Positions 53,799 to 63,050 of a stretch of DNA of 64,000 nt are shown piece after piece. The notes under the pieces were generated by a model that was given only the letters and a program-made list of their open reading frames with translations, was not told the DNA's origin and searched no databases. The stretch is from Methanoregulaceae archaeon (lineage in GTDB: Archaea; Halobacteriota; Methanomicrobia; Methanomicrobiales; Methanospirillaceae): the NCBI GenBank assembly GCA_015660965.1, contig JACTVG010000005.1, positions 62,001 to 126,000 on the forward strand, read 5' to 3'. Within the stretch, counting starts at the first letter, position 1. Each line of letters starts with the position of its first letter. The position numbers and the translations under genes are program-made.

Positions 53799-54947
53799 AT
53801 GAAGATCGTTCATATCGCAGATACCCATCTCGGACTAACAGCTTTCAACCGATTGGATCCAGAAACCGGTATGAATCTGCGTGAAAAATTAATTTATAAT
53901 AATTTTCTTTCGACGATCGATCACATCATCCTGAAACATCCCGATGCACTTGTACATTCGGGTGATCTTTTCGATCAAATAAAACCAAAGACCAAAGCAT
54001 ACACCACGGTACTTGAAGCTCTCGATCGATTGCATGAAGCTGACATTCCATTTGTTGTAATAGCCGGCAACCATAGTATGACGAAGACCCGTTATACTAC
54101 CTCACCGTTTCAAGTGCTAACTTACCATCCAGCAAATTTATATGCAGCCTATTCATTTCAATACGAAAAAGTTGAGCTTGGCGATACGATCTTTCACTTA
54201 ATTCCTAACATGCTCCACCCTCAAGATTACCGAACAGCATACGATCAGATTGAATTGAGTAGTAACCATCACAATGTTTTGGTTACCCATGGTCTTGCTT
54301 CGGTCATTAAGGATAAACGTCTTGCTACTGTTGCTGAACACGAGTTAGATAATACTATCCTTTCTCCAAAATTTGACTATATCGCTCTAGGACATTACCA
54401 TCGTCAATCACAGATTACAGACAATGCTTGGTATTCAGGGTCGATTGAGTACCTTACCTACGGAGAAATCAATGATAAAAAAGGTGGACTTGTAATTGAT
54501 TTAAACTCACATAAAGTGCAGCATATCTCGTTTCCTTCTACCCCAATGATTGATATTGGCAGTATTGACTGTGGGGACAGTAATACTGACAATATTACCT
54601 TAAATATTGTTCAACGTATAGAGAAGCACCAAACGCCAGCTCTCGCAATGGTTCAAGTAACGCTTGAAAATGTCTCTCGTGAGCACGGTAAAGGACCGGA
54701 TATACGAACCCTTGCTAAAGTAAGAGAGCGGTTACTTGATCTCAAATTTCGCATTAAAAGCGAAAAGGGAGAACATCCAGTTCCTATCCAACAGGATATC
54801 CGAGCTATCAATTATCTGCAAGAGTTTGGAATATTCGTAAAAAAACAGCAATTGAGCCTAAAGAAACGAGAATTTGTCGAACGATCAGGACTCGATATTC
54901 TAAAGACTGTCATGGAGCAACATAAGGAGGCCGTTGATGATCATTGA
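53799..54947 (+). CDS. mre11: Mre11 double-strand-break repair nuclease
   Basis: 382 residues. Calcineurin-type phosphoesterase motifs in order: DTHLG (D and H), HSGDLFDQ, AGNHS, VTHGL and LGHYHRQ bind the two Mn ions. The capping domain and the C-terminal helical Rad50-binding region (~300-382) are present. Mre11 trims blocked DNA ends as exo/endonuclease. First gene of the mre11-rad50-nurA-herA operon; ribosome site AGGAG before ATG 53799. Its last 11 bases overlap rad50. Confidence 0.94.
   Translation: MKIVHIADTHLGLTAFNRLDPETGMNLREKLIYNNFLSTIDHIILKHPDALVHSGDLFDQIKPKTKAYTTVLEALDRLHEADIPFVVIAGNHSMTKTRYTTSPFQVLTYHPANLYAAYSFQYEKVELGDTIFHLIPNMLHPQDYRTAYDQIELSSNHHNVLVTHGLASVIKDKRLATVAEHELDNTILSPKFDYIALGHYHRQSQITDNAWYSGSIEYLTYGEINDKKGGLVIDLNSHKVQHISFPSTPMIDIGSIDCGDSNTDNITLNIVQRIEKHQTPALAMVQVTLENVSREHGKGPDIRTLAKVRERLLDLKFRIKSEKGEHPVPIQQDIRAINYLQEFGIFVKKQQLSLKKREFVERSGLDILKTVMEQHKEAVDDH
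54924..54930 (+). promoter_or_regulatory. Ribosome binding site deciding the rad50 start
   Basis: AAGGAGG, a full Shine-Dalgarno sequence, lies within the mre11 reading frame 6 bases before ATG 54937. It selects that ATG over the TTG one codon earlier as the rad50 start. Confidence 0.75.
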
Positions 54948-57378
54948 CCGTCTTATCCTGAAAAATTTCAAGCGGTTCAGGGATCAAGAGATCCGTTTCA
55001 AGGACGGAATCACAGGCATCCTTGGTAACAATGGTACAGGAAAGAGCAGTATTGTTCAGGCAATCTTCTTTGCATTGTATGGTGTGAAATCAACAGAAAT
55101 TGAACCCGATTATATTGTGTCATCATTTGCATCACCAAAGGAACGATGCGAAGTGCGGTTAGATTTCCGCATTGGCAGGGATAACTACAGTGTCTTTCGT
55201 AAGTTCAAAAAAGGAAAAAAAGTCGACCATGATGTTACATTCCATAAAGATGGCAAACTGATGGCAACTGGGGTGAACCAAGTGGAGACTGAATTGCGGA
55301 GGACACTCGGAATGGGTCCGGTGGATTTCAGAAATACGATCTATGCCGCACAAAAAGATCTCCTCACTTTACTTGAAGCAGATCCGAGTGAAAGAAAAAA
55401 ATGGTTCAGAAAAGCTCTTGGCATCGATTATCTAAACACCGAGAGCAAGAATATCTTAAAAGAACGCATAGGTGAAAAGGAGCGTGAGCTGCAGCTGTCG
55501 GAAGGAGAACTCAAAGGTTTGAGGGAACACCTGAACGTTGAAGAGTTCGCCACACTGCAAGTATCTGTTGCGGAGTTTAAACACACCATTCGTACACTTA
55601 AAAAGCAACGTGAAGACTTACTTGAAAAGAAAAAAGTGATCGATAAAGAGTTCAGGCAGTTTTCCGATAAAAAAACAGACTATACACGGCTTATCGAGCG
55701 ACAAGTATCCCTTACTAAGGAAACTGGTAGCCTTGTCAAGCAGCAGAATCATGGAAAGACAAAACTCGTCGACCTTGTAAGATGGGAGCAGGAATACTGT
55801 GAGCTTGAGCAGCGTGTCTCCGTATACCCTGAAAGGAAACAGGTACTGGAAGTTTTAAGGAGACGCAAATCTGAACTCGACCAGATCCAAGCTGAGGTAC
55901 GGTTTACCGAACGGGACTGTTCTGATCTCAAAAATCGAATGAATAAATCCCAGGCAAAGATCACGGATCTTGAAAAGGATGCGGTACGCAAGGTATCACT
56001 TATCACTGGCATCAGGCAGAGGTTATCCCTTGGTTTAGAAATTTCTGATAGAGACTTAGAAAATGTGATCATGTCTCGTGAGGCCGAAATCCTAAACGCG
56101 ATCGGCACTCTCTCCGCTCGGCAGGATCGATTTGCGATCGAACGCACCAAACTGCTCTCTGACAAAAAAACTATACAAAATGCCGGGCCTGAGGGGGTAT
56201 GTCCTCTATGTCATCAGACCCTTGGCAGTCATTATATAAGTATCGAAAAGGAATTCGACGCCAGGATATTGAGTATCAAAGACGAAGAAGTTCAGTTATT
56301 ACGGGAGCAGGAGCGTCTCTCTGCTGAAAAAGATCGCATCAGTCTCGAAAAACCAAATCTGTTCGAGATCCGGACTTTGTCAGAAAAACTTAAAATGCGG
56401 AAATCCTTTGAAGCAGAGCGAAGCGACCTACTCTCACAACTTCATGAAAAGGAACTTTCACACCAATCGCTTACACAAAAAATCAAGGAACTAAAGTTTG
56501 ATGAGGGAGTCTTTGCACAGACTGGAAAAGAAGTAGATGAACTTGAAAAAATCCAATCACGATTCATCGACCTCGGGAAAAAAATAGCACAGGCTACCGT
56601 TTTTAAAAAGCAGGTCTCGGATCTTGAAGAGCAGATCACACAGAAACAGGCTGAGAATGCCAATCTCACATCTGAGATTGAAAGATTATCCTTTGATTCG
56701 GAGGAAGGTTCTGGTATCGAAAAGGCACGTACGGAGCTTGATACTACCATCCAGTTCACGGATACTGAAATTGCACGGATAACCGAGCGTCTTATTCATA
56801 TTGAAGAAAAAATTGGTACCTATAAAAGAGGAGAGATACAAATTGCAGAGCTGGAACAGCGAATCATTGCCTTCAAAGAAGAGATCGATCTGCTTAATCT
56901 AACCCAATCTGTTATCGCCGAATATGTTATCTATCTTATGCAGGTGGTTAAGAGTCAGATTGAAGGTGAAGTGAGTCGGATTGTTAATGAGATTACCGAT
57001 GGGAGGTACGAAAGGGTTCTTCTTGATGAAAATTTTAATCTGCTTGTTCGTGATATCGATAACGATTATTTGATTGAAAGGTTTAGTGGTGGAGAACGAG
57101 ATGACATTGCTGTTGCGCTTAGAATCTCTCTCTCAAGATACCTAGCTGAGCTTCACCAGGTGCATGAGAGTACTTTTTTGATATTTGACGAAATATTTGG
57201 CAGCCAAGATGAGGAACGGAGAAACAATCTATTAACTGCACTCCGCACACAAGAATCACGATTCCCCCAGATTATTTTGATATCCCACATCTCAGAGATG
57301 CAAGGAGATTTTACAAACACTCTTTTAGTTGAGATGGGAAGTGATCAGGTTAGTCGGGTTCGAGAGGTCGAGGAATGA
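54937..57378 (+). CDS. rad50: Rad50 SMC-like ATPase
   Basis: 813 residues. Walker A GILGNNGTGKSSIVQ (~28-42), two long coiled coils (~180-400 and ~450-690), the zinc hook CPLCHQ (~426-431) with C-X2-C between them, then the signature motif SGGERDDIAVALRISLSRYL and Walker B TFLIFDEIFGSQDEE. It clamps DNA ends and controls Mre11. Coiled-coil arms are of the usual archaeal length. Start fixed by the AAGGAGG site; overlaps mre11 by 11 bases and nurA by 4. Confidence 0.95.
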   Translation: MIIDRLILKNFKRFRDQEIRFKDGITGILGNNGTGKSSIVQAIFFALYGVKSTEIEPDYIVSSFASPKERCEVRLDFRIGRDNYSVFRKFKKGKKVDHDVTFHKDGKLMATGVNQVETELRRTLGMGPVDFRNTIYAAQKDLLTLLEADPSERKKWFRKALGIDYLNTESKNILKERIGEKERELQLSEGELKGLREHLNVEEFATLQVSVAEFKHTIRTLKKQREDLLEKKKVIDKEFRQFSDKKTDYTRLIERQVSLTKETGSLVKQQNHGKTKLVDLVRWEQEYCELEQRVSVYPERKQVLEVLRRRKSELDQIQAEVRFTERDCSDLKNRMNKSQAKITDLEKDAVRKVSLITGIRQRLSLGLEISDRDLENVIMSREAEILNAIGTLSARQDRFAIERTKLLSDKKTIQNAGPEGVCPLCHQTLGSHYISIEKEFDARILSIKDEEVQLLREQERLSAEKDRISLEKPNLFEIRTLSEKLKMRKSFEAERSDLLSQLHEKELSHQSLTQKIKELKFDEGVFAQTGKEVDELEKIQSRFIDLGKKIAQATVFKKQVSDLEEQITQKQAENANLTSEIERLSFDSEEGSGIEKARTELDTTIQFTDTEIARITERLIHIEEKIGTYKRGEIQIAELEQRIIAFKEEIDLLNLTQSVIAEYVIYLMQVVKSQIEGEVSRIVNEITDGRYERVLLDENFNLLVRDIDNDYLIERFSGGERDDIAVALRISLSRYLAELHQVHESTFLIFDEIFGSQDEERRNNLLTALRTQESRFPQIILISHISEMQGDFTNTLLVEMGSDQVSRVREVEE

Positions 57379-58403
57379 CCTTAAAACAATCATACGATGA
57401 TTCGGTCTATAAAGTTCTTGAACAAATTTCTCAATATGTCCCTGAAAACCTCGTTCAAGAATTTATCAATATAAGCAATTTAATGGATACCGATTTTCAT
57501 CGAATTGAACTATCACGTAAAGGAATTGTAAGTGCTATTGATGGTAGCAACGCAATGATTGTTGATGGAGGAAGTATTGCACTTGCTGCGGTACGTGCAT
57601 TACAGACAACGCATGATTCGAGTAATCGCTTATCACGAGCCATCACTCCAATAACTCTCATCACCATAGGACCAGAAGATGAGAATAGGGATTTTGCACT
57701 TATATACAAGGAATGCTTTGGTTCATTTCCTGATAAAGGACTTAATAATGATGATCCAGAACGAGTTGCTGCACTTATACGAGATACACTTGAATATTGG
57801 GTCGCTCAAAAGAGGGCTACTGATTTGCCTGTAGGGGGGCTTCTCCTTCTTGACGGTGCACTTCGCGTAACTGATCAGAATCACGATCGAATATTAAAGG
57901 GTATTATAGAAACTGCGCAGAAGCGGGGAGTTCATTTGGCAGCTATCGCAAAACGAACACGAGCTACATGGGGTGGAGGGCATCCGTTACTTCCGGCAAT
58001 GAGAGGTATAGCTCAAAAGTTCAATATTACCCGACCTTGGTGGACCAAGGTTAATGAAAAAATTCTTGATCGTATCGAGTATCATCATGGTAGGCATGGG
58101 GATCTCTATATTGCATCCTTGCATCCAAACAAAATTCAGCCTATTAAATTGGAGCTGCCACGAGGAACGGGTGAAGATATAGCTACCATAACCATGCAGA
58201 TGATTGCATCGTGTTCCGATGATGGTAGAATACCCGGTTATCCATACCCACTTCTTGATGCACATCGGACTGTTGTGATTGATCGTCCGCTTATCGAACA
58301 GATACAACAAGATCTCATTCGTGGATTGTCATTTAGAGGTATGGATCGATCAGTTTTCGAAGATCTCTTTGGTGATTTTCATGGTGAATTTGAACGATAT
58401 TGA
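57375..58403 (+). CDS. nurA: NurA 5'-3' nuclease
   Basis: 342 residues. NurA domain: GIVSAIDGSNAMIVDGGSIALAAVRA near the N-terminus contains the first metal-binding Asp, and GGLLLLDGALRVT the second motif; the last part includes DAHRTVVIDRPLIEQIQ. NurA pairs with the HerA translocase to resect the 5' strand at breaks, giving ssDNA for RadA. Start ATG overlaps rad50 by 4 bases, and its last 23 bases contain the herA start. Confidence 0.9.
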   Translation: MTLKQSYDDSVYKVLEQISQYVPENLVQEFINISNLMDTDFHRIELSRKGIVSAIDGSNAMIVDGGSIALAAVRALQTTHDSSNRLSRAITPITLITIGPEDENRDFALIYKECFGSFPDKGLNNDDPERVAALIRDTLEYWVAQKRATDLPVGGLLLLDGALRVTDQNHDRILKGIIETAQKRGVHLAAIAKRTRATWGGGHPLLPAMRGIAQKFNITRPWWTKVNEKILDRIEYHHGRHGDLYIASLHPNKIQPIKLELPRGTGEDIATITMQMIASCSDDGRIPGYPYPLLDAHRTVVIDRPLIEQIQQDLIRGLSFRGMDRSVFEDLFGDFHGEFERY

Positions 58404-60000
58404 AAATGTTGACCGCTCAAAATTCCGTTTGATTGGAACTAGTGTACTCTCATACAGATTTGTTGTGCCCCACGATTCAAAACTGTTTGTTGGGGATATA
58501 CTCAAGATTACAGACAAAACTAAGGGTTACATATTCTTTGCAAAGGTTTGCGATCTTATCCATGAGAGTAACTTTGCTGATGACCGGTGGGATACTCGCC
58601 CTTATAGTGAACATTTCTATGGGCTCGGCGAAGATGTTTTCATAGGTGTAGAAGCGATTCCCCTTGGTTTTATTGATGAAAAGGGTAGTTTTAGCAAACC
58701 ACGAACAGTTCCAACAAAATTTTCTGATGTGAGTATACCTCTCGCAGATGACTTTTTTTTCCTTACTAAAGTAATGGGAGATATTGAGATTGGGGTAATG
58801 CGGACTGGACAAGGAGTTTTAAAAGATGTCGCTGTGAAGATCCCTAGCAAAATTCTGCCCCAACACATGGGTATATTTGCCACAACCGGAATGGGGAAGA
58901 GCAATTTCATGAAAACGTTTTGTGCATCTTGTATGAAAATGCAAAGGTTCGGTCTTTTAATTGTTGATCCCCATGGCGAATATGCTAGAGGTGGAAAAAC
59001 AAGTACTGGGGAGAAAACTTTAGGGCTTGTCCATTATAGTTCGGGTATGGATGGACTATGTGTGTTTACTACAAGTGAAGCAGATAGGAAAAAATATGCA
59101 TTAAACAACCTTTGGCTTGATTATGACGATTTCAGAATGACCGATCTTGGACTTCTTTATGATGTATCTGCACCTCAGTGGGATGTAATCGAGTCCCTTG
59201 ATGAATTCAAAGGTAGTGAAGTAATTCCATTTTTCTTACAGGTAAATGTTGATACGCTTCCGGATGAGGTTAAAAATCATAAATATATAGGGAAATATCC
59301 AAAGATCGCCGAGAAACTTGGTGCATTTCAACCTGGAACGCTCCAAGTCATCCAGCGTAGACTGAAAAATATTGTGCAGGGTAATAAAAAATTTTTCAGG
59401 GAATCAGGATCGTGTATTCCCGAAGTTATCCGTTGTCTTCATCAAAATAAGGTCGTTCTAATTGATATTCCCCGAATGGGTGAACGTAGTGAGCTTTTTG
59501 TTCTCTCCATGATAACTCGTCAGATTATGCAGCTTCACCGGAGACTCGCAGAGGAATTCGGTTTAGATAATGAAGATACTAAACAAAGTCAGGTGTTAAT
59601 TGTAATCGAAGAGGCACAGCGTGTGCTTGGTGCTGGAGGGGGAAGTACTCAAGTCTTTCGTGAATGTGCAATGGAGGGAAGGAAATTTGGTGTCGGACTC
59701 TGTGTAGTTACACAGCAACCAAAGAATATTGATCCCAAAATACTCGCTCAAATTAATACATTTGTTGTTATGGGACTGGGTGACAGGGGTGACCGGGACA
59801 TTATTATGAGTAGTGCAAAACAGGATCTTTCAAAAATGGATATCGAGATTCAAACACTTGATCAAGGTGATGCTATCATATCCACGATAGGAATACCATT
59901 CCCAGTCAGTACTCATATCTATAAATTTGAAGACTATATTCAGTTACTTAATAAGGAAAAGAAACGCGATCTTTCTGAAGGACTTAGTCAAGGATTTTAG
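58381..60000 (+). CDS. herA: HerA hexameric DNA translocase
   Basis: About 539 residues from ATG 58381. N-terminal beta-barrel HAS domain (~1-130; RFVVPHDSKLFVGDILKIT), Walker A GIFATTGMGKSNFMKTF (~160-176), Walker B VLIVIEEAQRVLG and CVVTQQP sensor region, with arginine finger GDRGDR. The frame is open to 58279, but the extra 34 codons lie within nurA and look unlike HerA. It forms a ring that drives NurA along DNA. The 23-base overlap with nurA implies coupled translation. Last gene of the operon. Confidence 0.93.
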   Translation: MVNLNDIENVDRSKFRLIGTSVLSYRFVVPHDSKLFVGDILKITDKTKGYIFFAKVCDLIHESNFADDRWDTRPYSEHFYGLGEDVFIGVEAIPLGFIDEKGSFSKPRTVPTKFSDVSIPLADDFFFLTKVMGDIEIGVMRTGQGVLKDVAVKIPSKILPQHMGIFATTGMGKSNFMKTFCASCMKMQRFGLLIVDPHGEYARGGKTSTGEKTLGLVHYSSGMDGLCVFTTSEADRKKYALNNLWLDYDDFRMTDLGLLYDVSAPQWDVIESLDEFKGSEVIPFFLQVNVDTLPDEVKNHKYIGKYPKIAEKLGAFQPGTLQVIQRRLKNIVQGNKKFFRESGSCIPEVIRCLHQNKVVLIDIPRMGERSELFVLSMITRQIMQLHRRLAEEFGLDNEDTKQSQVLIVIEEAQRVLGAGGGSTQVFRECAMEGRKFGVGLCVVTQQPKNIDPKILAQINTFVVMGLGDRGDRDIIMSSAKQDLSKMDIEIQTLDQGDAIISTIGIPFPVSTHIYKFEDYIQLLNKEKKRDLSEGLSQGF

Positions 60001-60011
60001 CGAATATCTAA

Positions 60012-60533
60012 TTACTCTTTTTTCTTCTGTTCCATTTTTTTATCTATTTTCTGTATTGAAATGCAATTGATCACCGCATCTCCCGTTACAACATAACGGT
60101 GAATTATCATGCCAAGGACCTCGACTATATCTCCTTTGTTCACTTTTTTTCCAGGTGTCGTAAACATCTTAACTGAGATTTCACCTGACCTATCAGCTAC
60201 CAGATATTGTGGACGGTTGAGATACTCAAAATAAATTCGTTCAACAACACCTTCGACCCTTACAATCTGTCCAATCATACTTTCATTGATCATATTAATC
60301 CGAACAGTTTTTGCCTGTTGACGATACATCGGCTCAAGATCTGCATACTGACTTTGACTTAAGTAGTTAAGGACAAGTGGAATAACCAAGAGCATGAAGA
60401 GTGTTGGGATACCCCATACAAGCAATCCCCGATCTCCTGTAAAAAAATAATAAATAATTAAAAGAATAGTGAAGAGACCAAACACCGCAATTGCGATGAA
60501 TGAGACCTTCACTTCAACATTGCCAATTTTCAT
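60012..60533 (-). CDS. Membrane-anchored OB-fold protein
   Basis: 173 residues. Two membrane helices (~12-32, ~38-57), then a short helical region and an OB-fold like that of nucleic-acid-binding or NfeD-type domains (IGQIVRVEGVVERIYFEYLN, QYLVADRSGEISVKMF, VNKGDIVEVLGMIIHRY). The end is Lys/Glu-rich. Found convergent with herA (11 bases between stops). The OB part faces the cytoplasm if the short loop between helices is outside. It may bind nucleic acid or another membrane protein; function unknown. Confidence 0.75.
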   Translation of the reverse strand: MKIGNVEVKVSFIAIAVFGLFTILLIIYYFFTGDRGLLVWGIPTLFMLLVIPLVLNYLSQSQYADLEPMYRQQAKTVRINMINESMIGQIVRVEGVVERIYFEYLNRPQYLVADRSGEISVKMFTTPGKKVNKGDIVEVLGMIIHRYVVTGDAVINCISIQKIDKKMEQKKKE

Positions 60534-60554
60534 CAGATTTTCTTTGCTTGGAAT

Positions 60555-61454
60555 CTACTTGAGTGCTGCGATCTCTTTTCGGAACGCAACCCAGTAGATA
60601 ATCCCAACAAAGAACATGCCCCCAACAATGTTTCCGAGGGTAACTGGGATGAGATTTGCCGTCCACATGTTGATCCAGGTTACGGTAGTTGCGGTATTAG
60701 TTATGCCCGCAGTCATGATTCCTGCAGGGATGAAGTACATGTTCGCGATCGAGTGTTCGAGCCCCATCGAAACGAAGGCCATAATTGGGAACCATATCCC
60801 GAAGAACTTGCCTGCCGCGTCATCCGCACAGATACCAAGTAGGATTGCAAGGTTGACGAGCCAATTGCAGCCAATTCCCTTGAGGAATGCCGACCACATG
60901 CCCAACATTCCGACATAACTTGTCTTTGCGGCTGCGATTGCTATCGCTCTCGTTCCAAACGCGGTAATCGTTGCGGTAGTCACTCCGGTCGCGGCATCAA
61001 CTCCAAACGAAACGAACGGACCGTTTGCCATGATATATGCCCAACAGATTGAGCCTATCAAGTTACCGATATATACCCAAACCCAAAGATTCAAAACCTG
61101 AACCCAGCTGATTTTGTGGATAAATGCTGCCATTGGAGCCAGCATTGCATCACCAGTGAAGAGCTCAGCACCAGTAAGAACAATGATGATAAGCCCCACT
61201 GGAAACACCGCTCCTAAAATCAACTGTGCAAACCCTGCACTTGATACTCCGAATGCAAGTCCAGGAGCATCCTTAATTGCAGCTGCACTCGCAGCGATAC
61301 CAGTACTGCATACTGATGCAAGTGCGCCACCCATGGCGATATAAGCACCAGCCATGAATCCACGCATCAACATGTTCCATATTGGCAGGCCAGTCTTGTA
61401 TTTACCGGCGTCTCCTGCTTTTGCAACAATAGCTACTGGAGGATGAAACACCAT
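60555..61454 (-). CDS. fdhC: Formate transporter FdhC (FNT family)
   Basis: 299 residues. Six membrane helices and FNT-family features: MRGFMAGAYIAMGGALAS, VLTGAELFTGDAM, FLKGIGCNWLVNLAI (the central loop near the pore), and GLEHSIANMYFIPAGI with the conserved pore His. It brings formate into the cell for FdhAB. I choose ATG 61454, with AGAGGTG 9 bases upstream; a GTG at 61466 overlaps that ribosome site. It is 341 bases downstream of fdhB and has its own TATA candidate (61497-61505) flanked by an inverted repeat. Confidence 0.95.
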   Translation of the reverse strand: MVFHPPVAIVAKAGDAGKYKTGLPIWNMLMRGFMAGAYIAMGGALASVCSTGIAASAAAIKDAPGLAFGVSSAGFAQLILGAVFPVGLIIIVLTGAELFTGDAMLAPMAAFIHKISWVQVLNLWVWVYIGNLIGSICWAYIMANGPFVSFGVDAATGVTTATITAFGTRAIAIAAAKTSYVGMLGMWSAFLKGIGCNWLVNLAILLGICADDAAGKFFGIWFPIMAFVSMGLEHSIANMYFIPAGIMTAGITNTATTVTWINMWTANLIPVTLGNIVGGMFFVGIIYWVAFRKEIAALK

Positions 61455-61479
61455 TTTTTCAAACACCTCTTAAACATCC

Positions 61480-61519
61480 ACCTATACCAGCAACATTTTA
61501 AATTAGTTCGTGTATAGGT
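61480..61519 (-). promoter_or_regulatory. fdhC promoter with inverted repeat around the TATA box
   Basis: An 8-bp perfect inverted repeat, ACCTATAC (61480-61487) and GTATAGGT (61512-61519), encloses TTTTAAATTA (61497-61506), the likely TATA box. The expected transcription start is near 61475, giving a ~20-base leader with the AGAGGTG ribosome site. A dimeric regulator bound here would cover the TATA box and block transcription. A T-run on the plus strand lies just upstream. Confidence 0.5.
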
Positions 61520-61795
61520 TAAATCAAAATTTTTTTAGTGAATATTAATAATTATCGGATTGTTTGTGAAAGATGGCTCTTTATTTGCATAATTTTTATT
61601 TTGAGAAAATATCCAAGTTAACTATTTTAAATTTATTTTTTAATTATGTTAACATAAATTTCAATATAAAGTTAGAATAAAAAAATATTCTACAAAAGGG
61701 CTCTATTTAAAGAATATCAAAAAAATAGAAGCGCGCGAATAAAAAAACCGATAAAATCTTGTTGAAAAAGGGAAATCTCAATAAAAATAAAAAAT
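61520..61795. other. AT-rich fdhB-fdhC spacer
   Basis: Rest of the ~340-bp spacer. It is very AT-rich with A-runs just after the fdhB stop (61740-61795) that read as T-runs on the coding strand and probably terminate fdhAB transcription. Two GTTAAC palindromes (61618-61623, 61646-61651) are the only symmetric sites noted. No gene seen. Confidence 0.5.
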
Positions 61796-63049
61796 TTAGT
61801 GTTTTGATACCGGATTGAACACGTTAAGGAAAATCTGGTCATCTCCGGTATTATGCAGCCGTGCACGTTCCTCTTTCTCTTCAACAAGTGCAAGTAGTGG
61901 TAGTGACATGTCGACACCTGGAACATGTCCGAACATTTTTTCAAGCTCTACTTGTTGAGCATGCATGAACAATGCATTGGGAATTTCTGCAGGGCAAAGT
62001 TCTTGACACTGGCCACAGTTGACACACGAGTCTGCGATGTGTGCAAATCGAATGAGGTGGAACATGAAATTCGGTGGTAATTGCCCGGGATTCACGTACG
62101 CCGGATTTTTCGTTGTGCAGTCTACGCAGTAGCAGATAGGACAGGCTAATATGCACGAGTAGCACTTGATGCAGCGGCTCGTCTCCTGCATGATCTTCTT
62201 GAGCCGGGCCGTGCCCTCGCCGAGCGCCTCAAAGTCTCTCTTGCGCCACTTGTCGGCAAGTTTGAACATTGCGTTCTCGACTTTGCCCCGCATCTCGAGT
62301 CCCTTGGGGTTCGGTGCCTCGGTGGTGATCACGCCTGCCTTGACCGCACCGTTGAGTAGGTTTGCACCCTTTTCGCTGCAGACCTCAACAAAGGTCGCCT
62401 TGCCCGCCTTGTCACCTATGACACCCCAGTTCCCGCACGCGAGATCCGCCTGCCGCGGGACTTTCATCTTACAGCGCCGGCAGTTGCTGCGGCGCCCGTA
62501 GCCGGCGTCTTCGAGCTCGTCGATGGAGATGCCCTTGTGTCCTCCCTCGTACTCGATGATGAACTGGCCCTTGTCAATCTCTTCCTTATGTACTTTGTCT
62601 GGATCGACGCCGAACTTGTCGAGAATCATCTTCCGGGCGGGCATCGGGCTGACCGAACCGCCGCAGTTAACGCCGATCAGTATGACGTTGTCAAGGTTGA
62701 TCTGCTTGCGCTTGGCAAGTTCATAGAATGCCATCGCGTCACACCCCTTGACCGTCACGCCAAGCTTCATATTCTCCGCGCCTTCGAGGTACTTCTTGAC
62801 CAGCTTGGGAAGGAGGAGGGTACCGCAGTGGAGTGATCCGGCGGTCTGAGCAAGTTCCTTGGGGTCCTTGATAAGCACGGGCTGGGCATCGTAGAGATCG
62901 ATACCCTTCTTGATGGCAAGGATTGCGTCCACCATCTTTGACTCGAGCGCGTACTTCCAGAGCCCGGTGACCGCGCCCCCGAGTTCTGCCTTCTTTTTGA
63001 TCTCCGCATCATTGGTCCATGCGTAGAACATATCGCCTTTCTTTGCCAT
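61796..63049 (-). CDS. fdhB: Formate dehydrogenase beta subunit (F420-reducing)
   Basis: 417 residues. The N-terminal FrhB/FdhB domain binds FAD and F420: GGAVTGLWKYALE, SLHCGTLLLPKL, TVKGCDAMAF, LIGVNCGGSVSPM and GRRSNCRRCKMKVPRQADLACGNWG. The C-terminal part has two [4Fe-4S] sites, CIKCYSCILACP and CVNCGQCQELCP. It takes electrons from FdhA and reduces F420. Length is usual. It starts with ATG one base after the fdhA stop codon. More GC-rich than genes to its left, which likely reflects high expression. Confidence 0.95.
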   Translation of the reverse strand: MAKKGDMFYAWTNDAEIKKKAELGGAVTGLWKYALESKMVDAILAIKKGIDLYDAQPVLIKDPKELAQTAGSLHCGTLLLPKLVKKYLEGAENMKLGVTVKGCDAMAFYELAKRKQINLDNVILIGVNCGGSVSPMPARKMILDKFGVDPDKVHKEEIDKGQFIIEYEGGHKGISIDELEDAGYGRRSNCRRCKMKVPRQADLACGNWGVIGDKAGKATFVEVCSEKGANLLNGAVKAGVITTEAPNPKGLEMRGKVENAMFKLADKWRKRDFEALGEGTARLKKIMQETSRCIKCYSCILACPICYCVDCTTKNPAYVNPGQLPPNFMFHLIRFAHIADSCVNCGQCQELCPAEIPNALFMHAQQVELEKMFGHVPGVDMSLPLLALVEEKEERARLHNTGDDQIFLNVFNPVSKH

Positions 63050-63050
63050 G

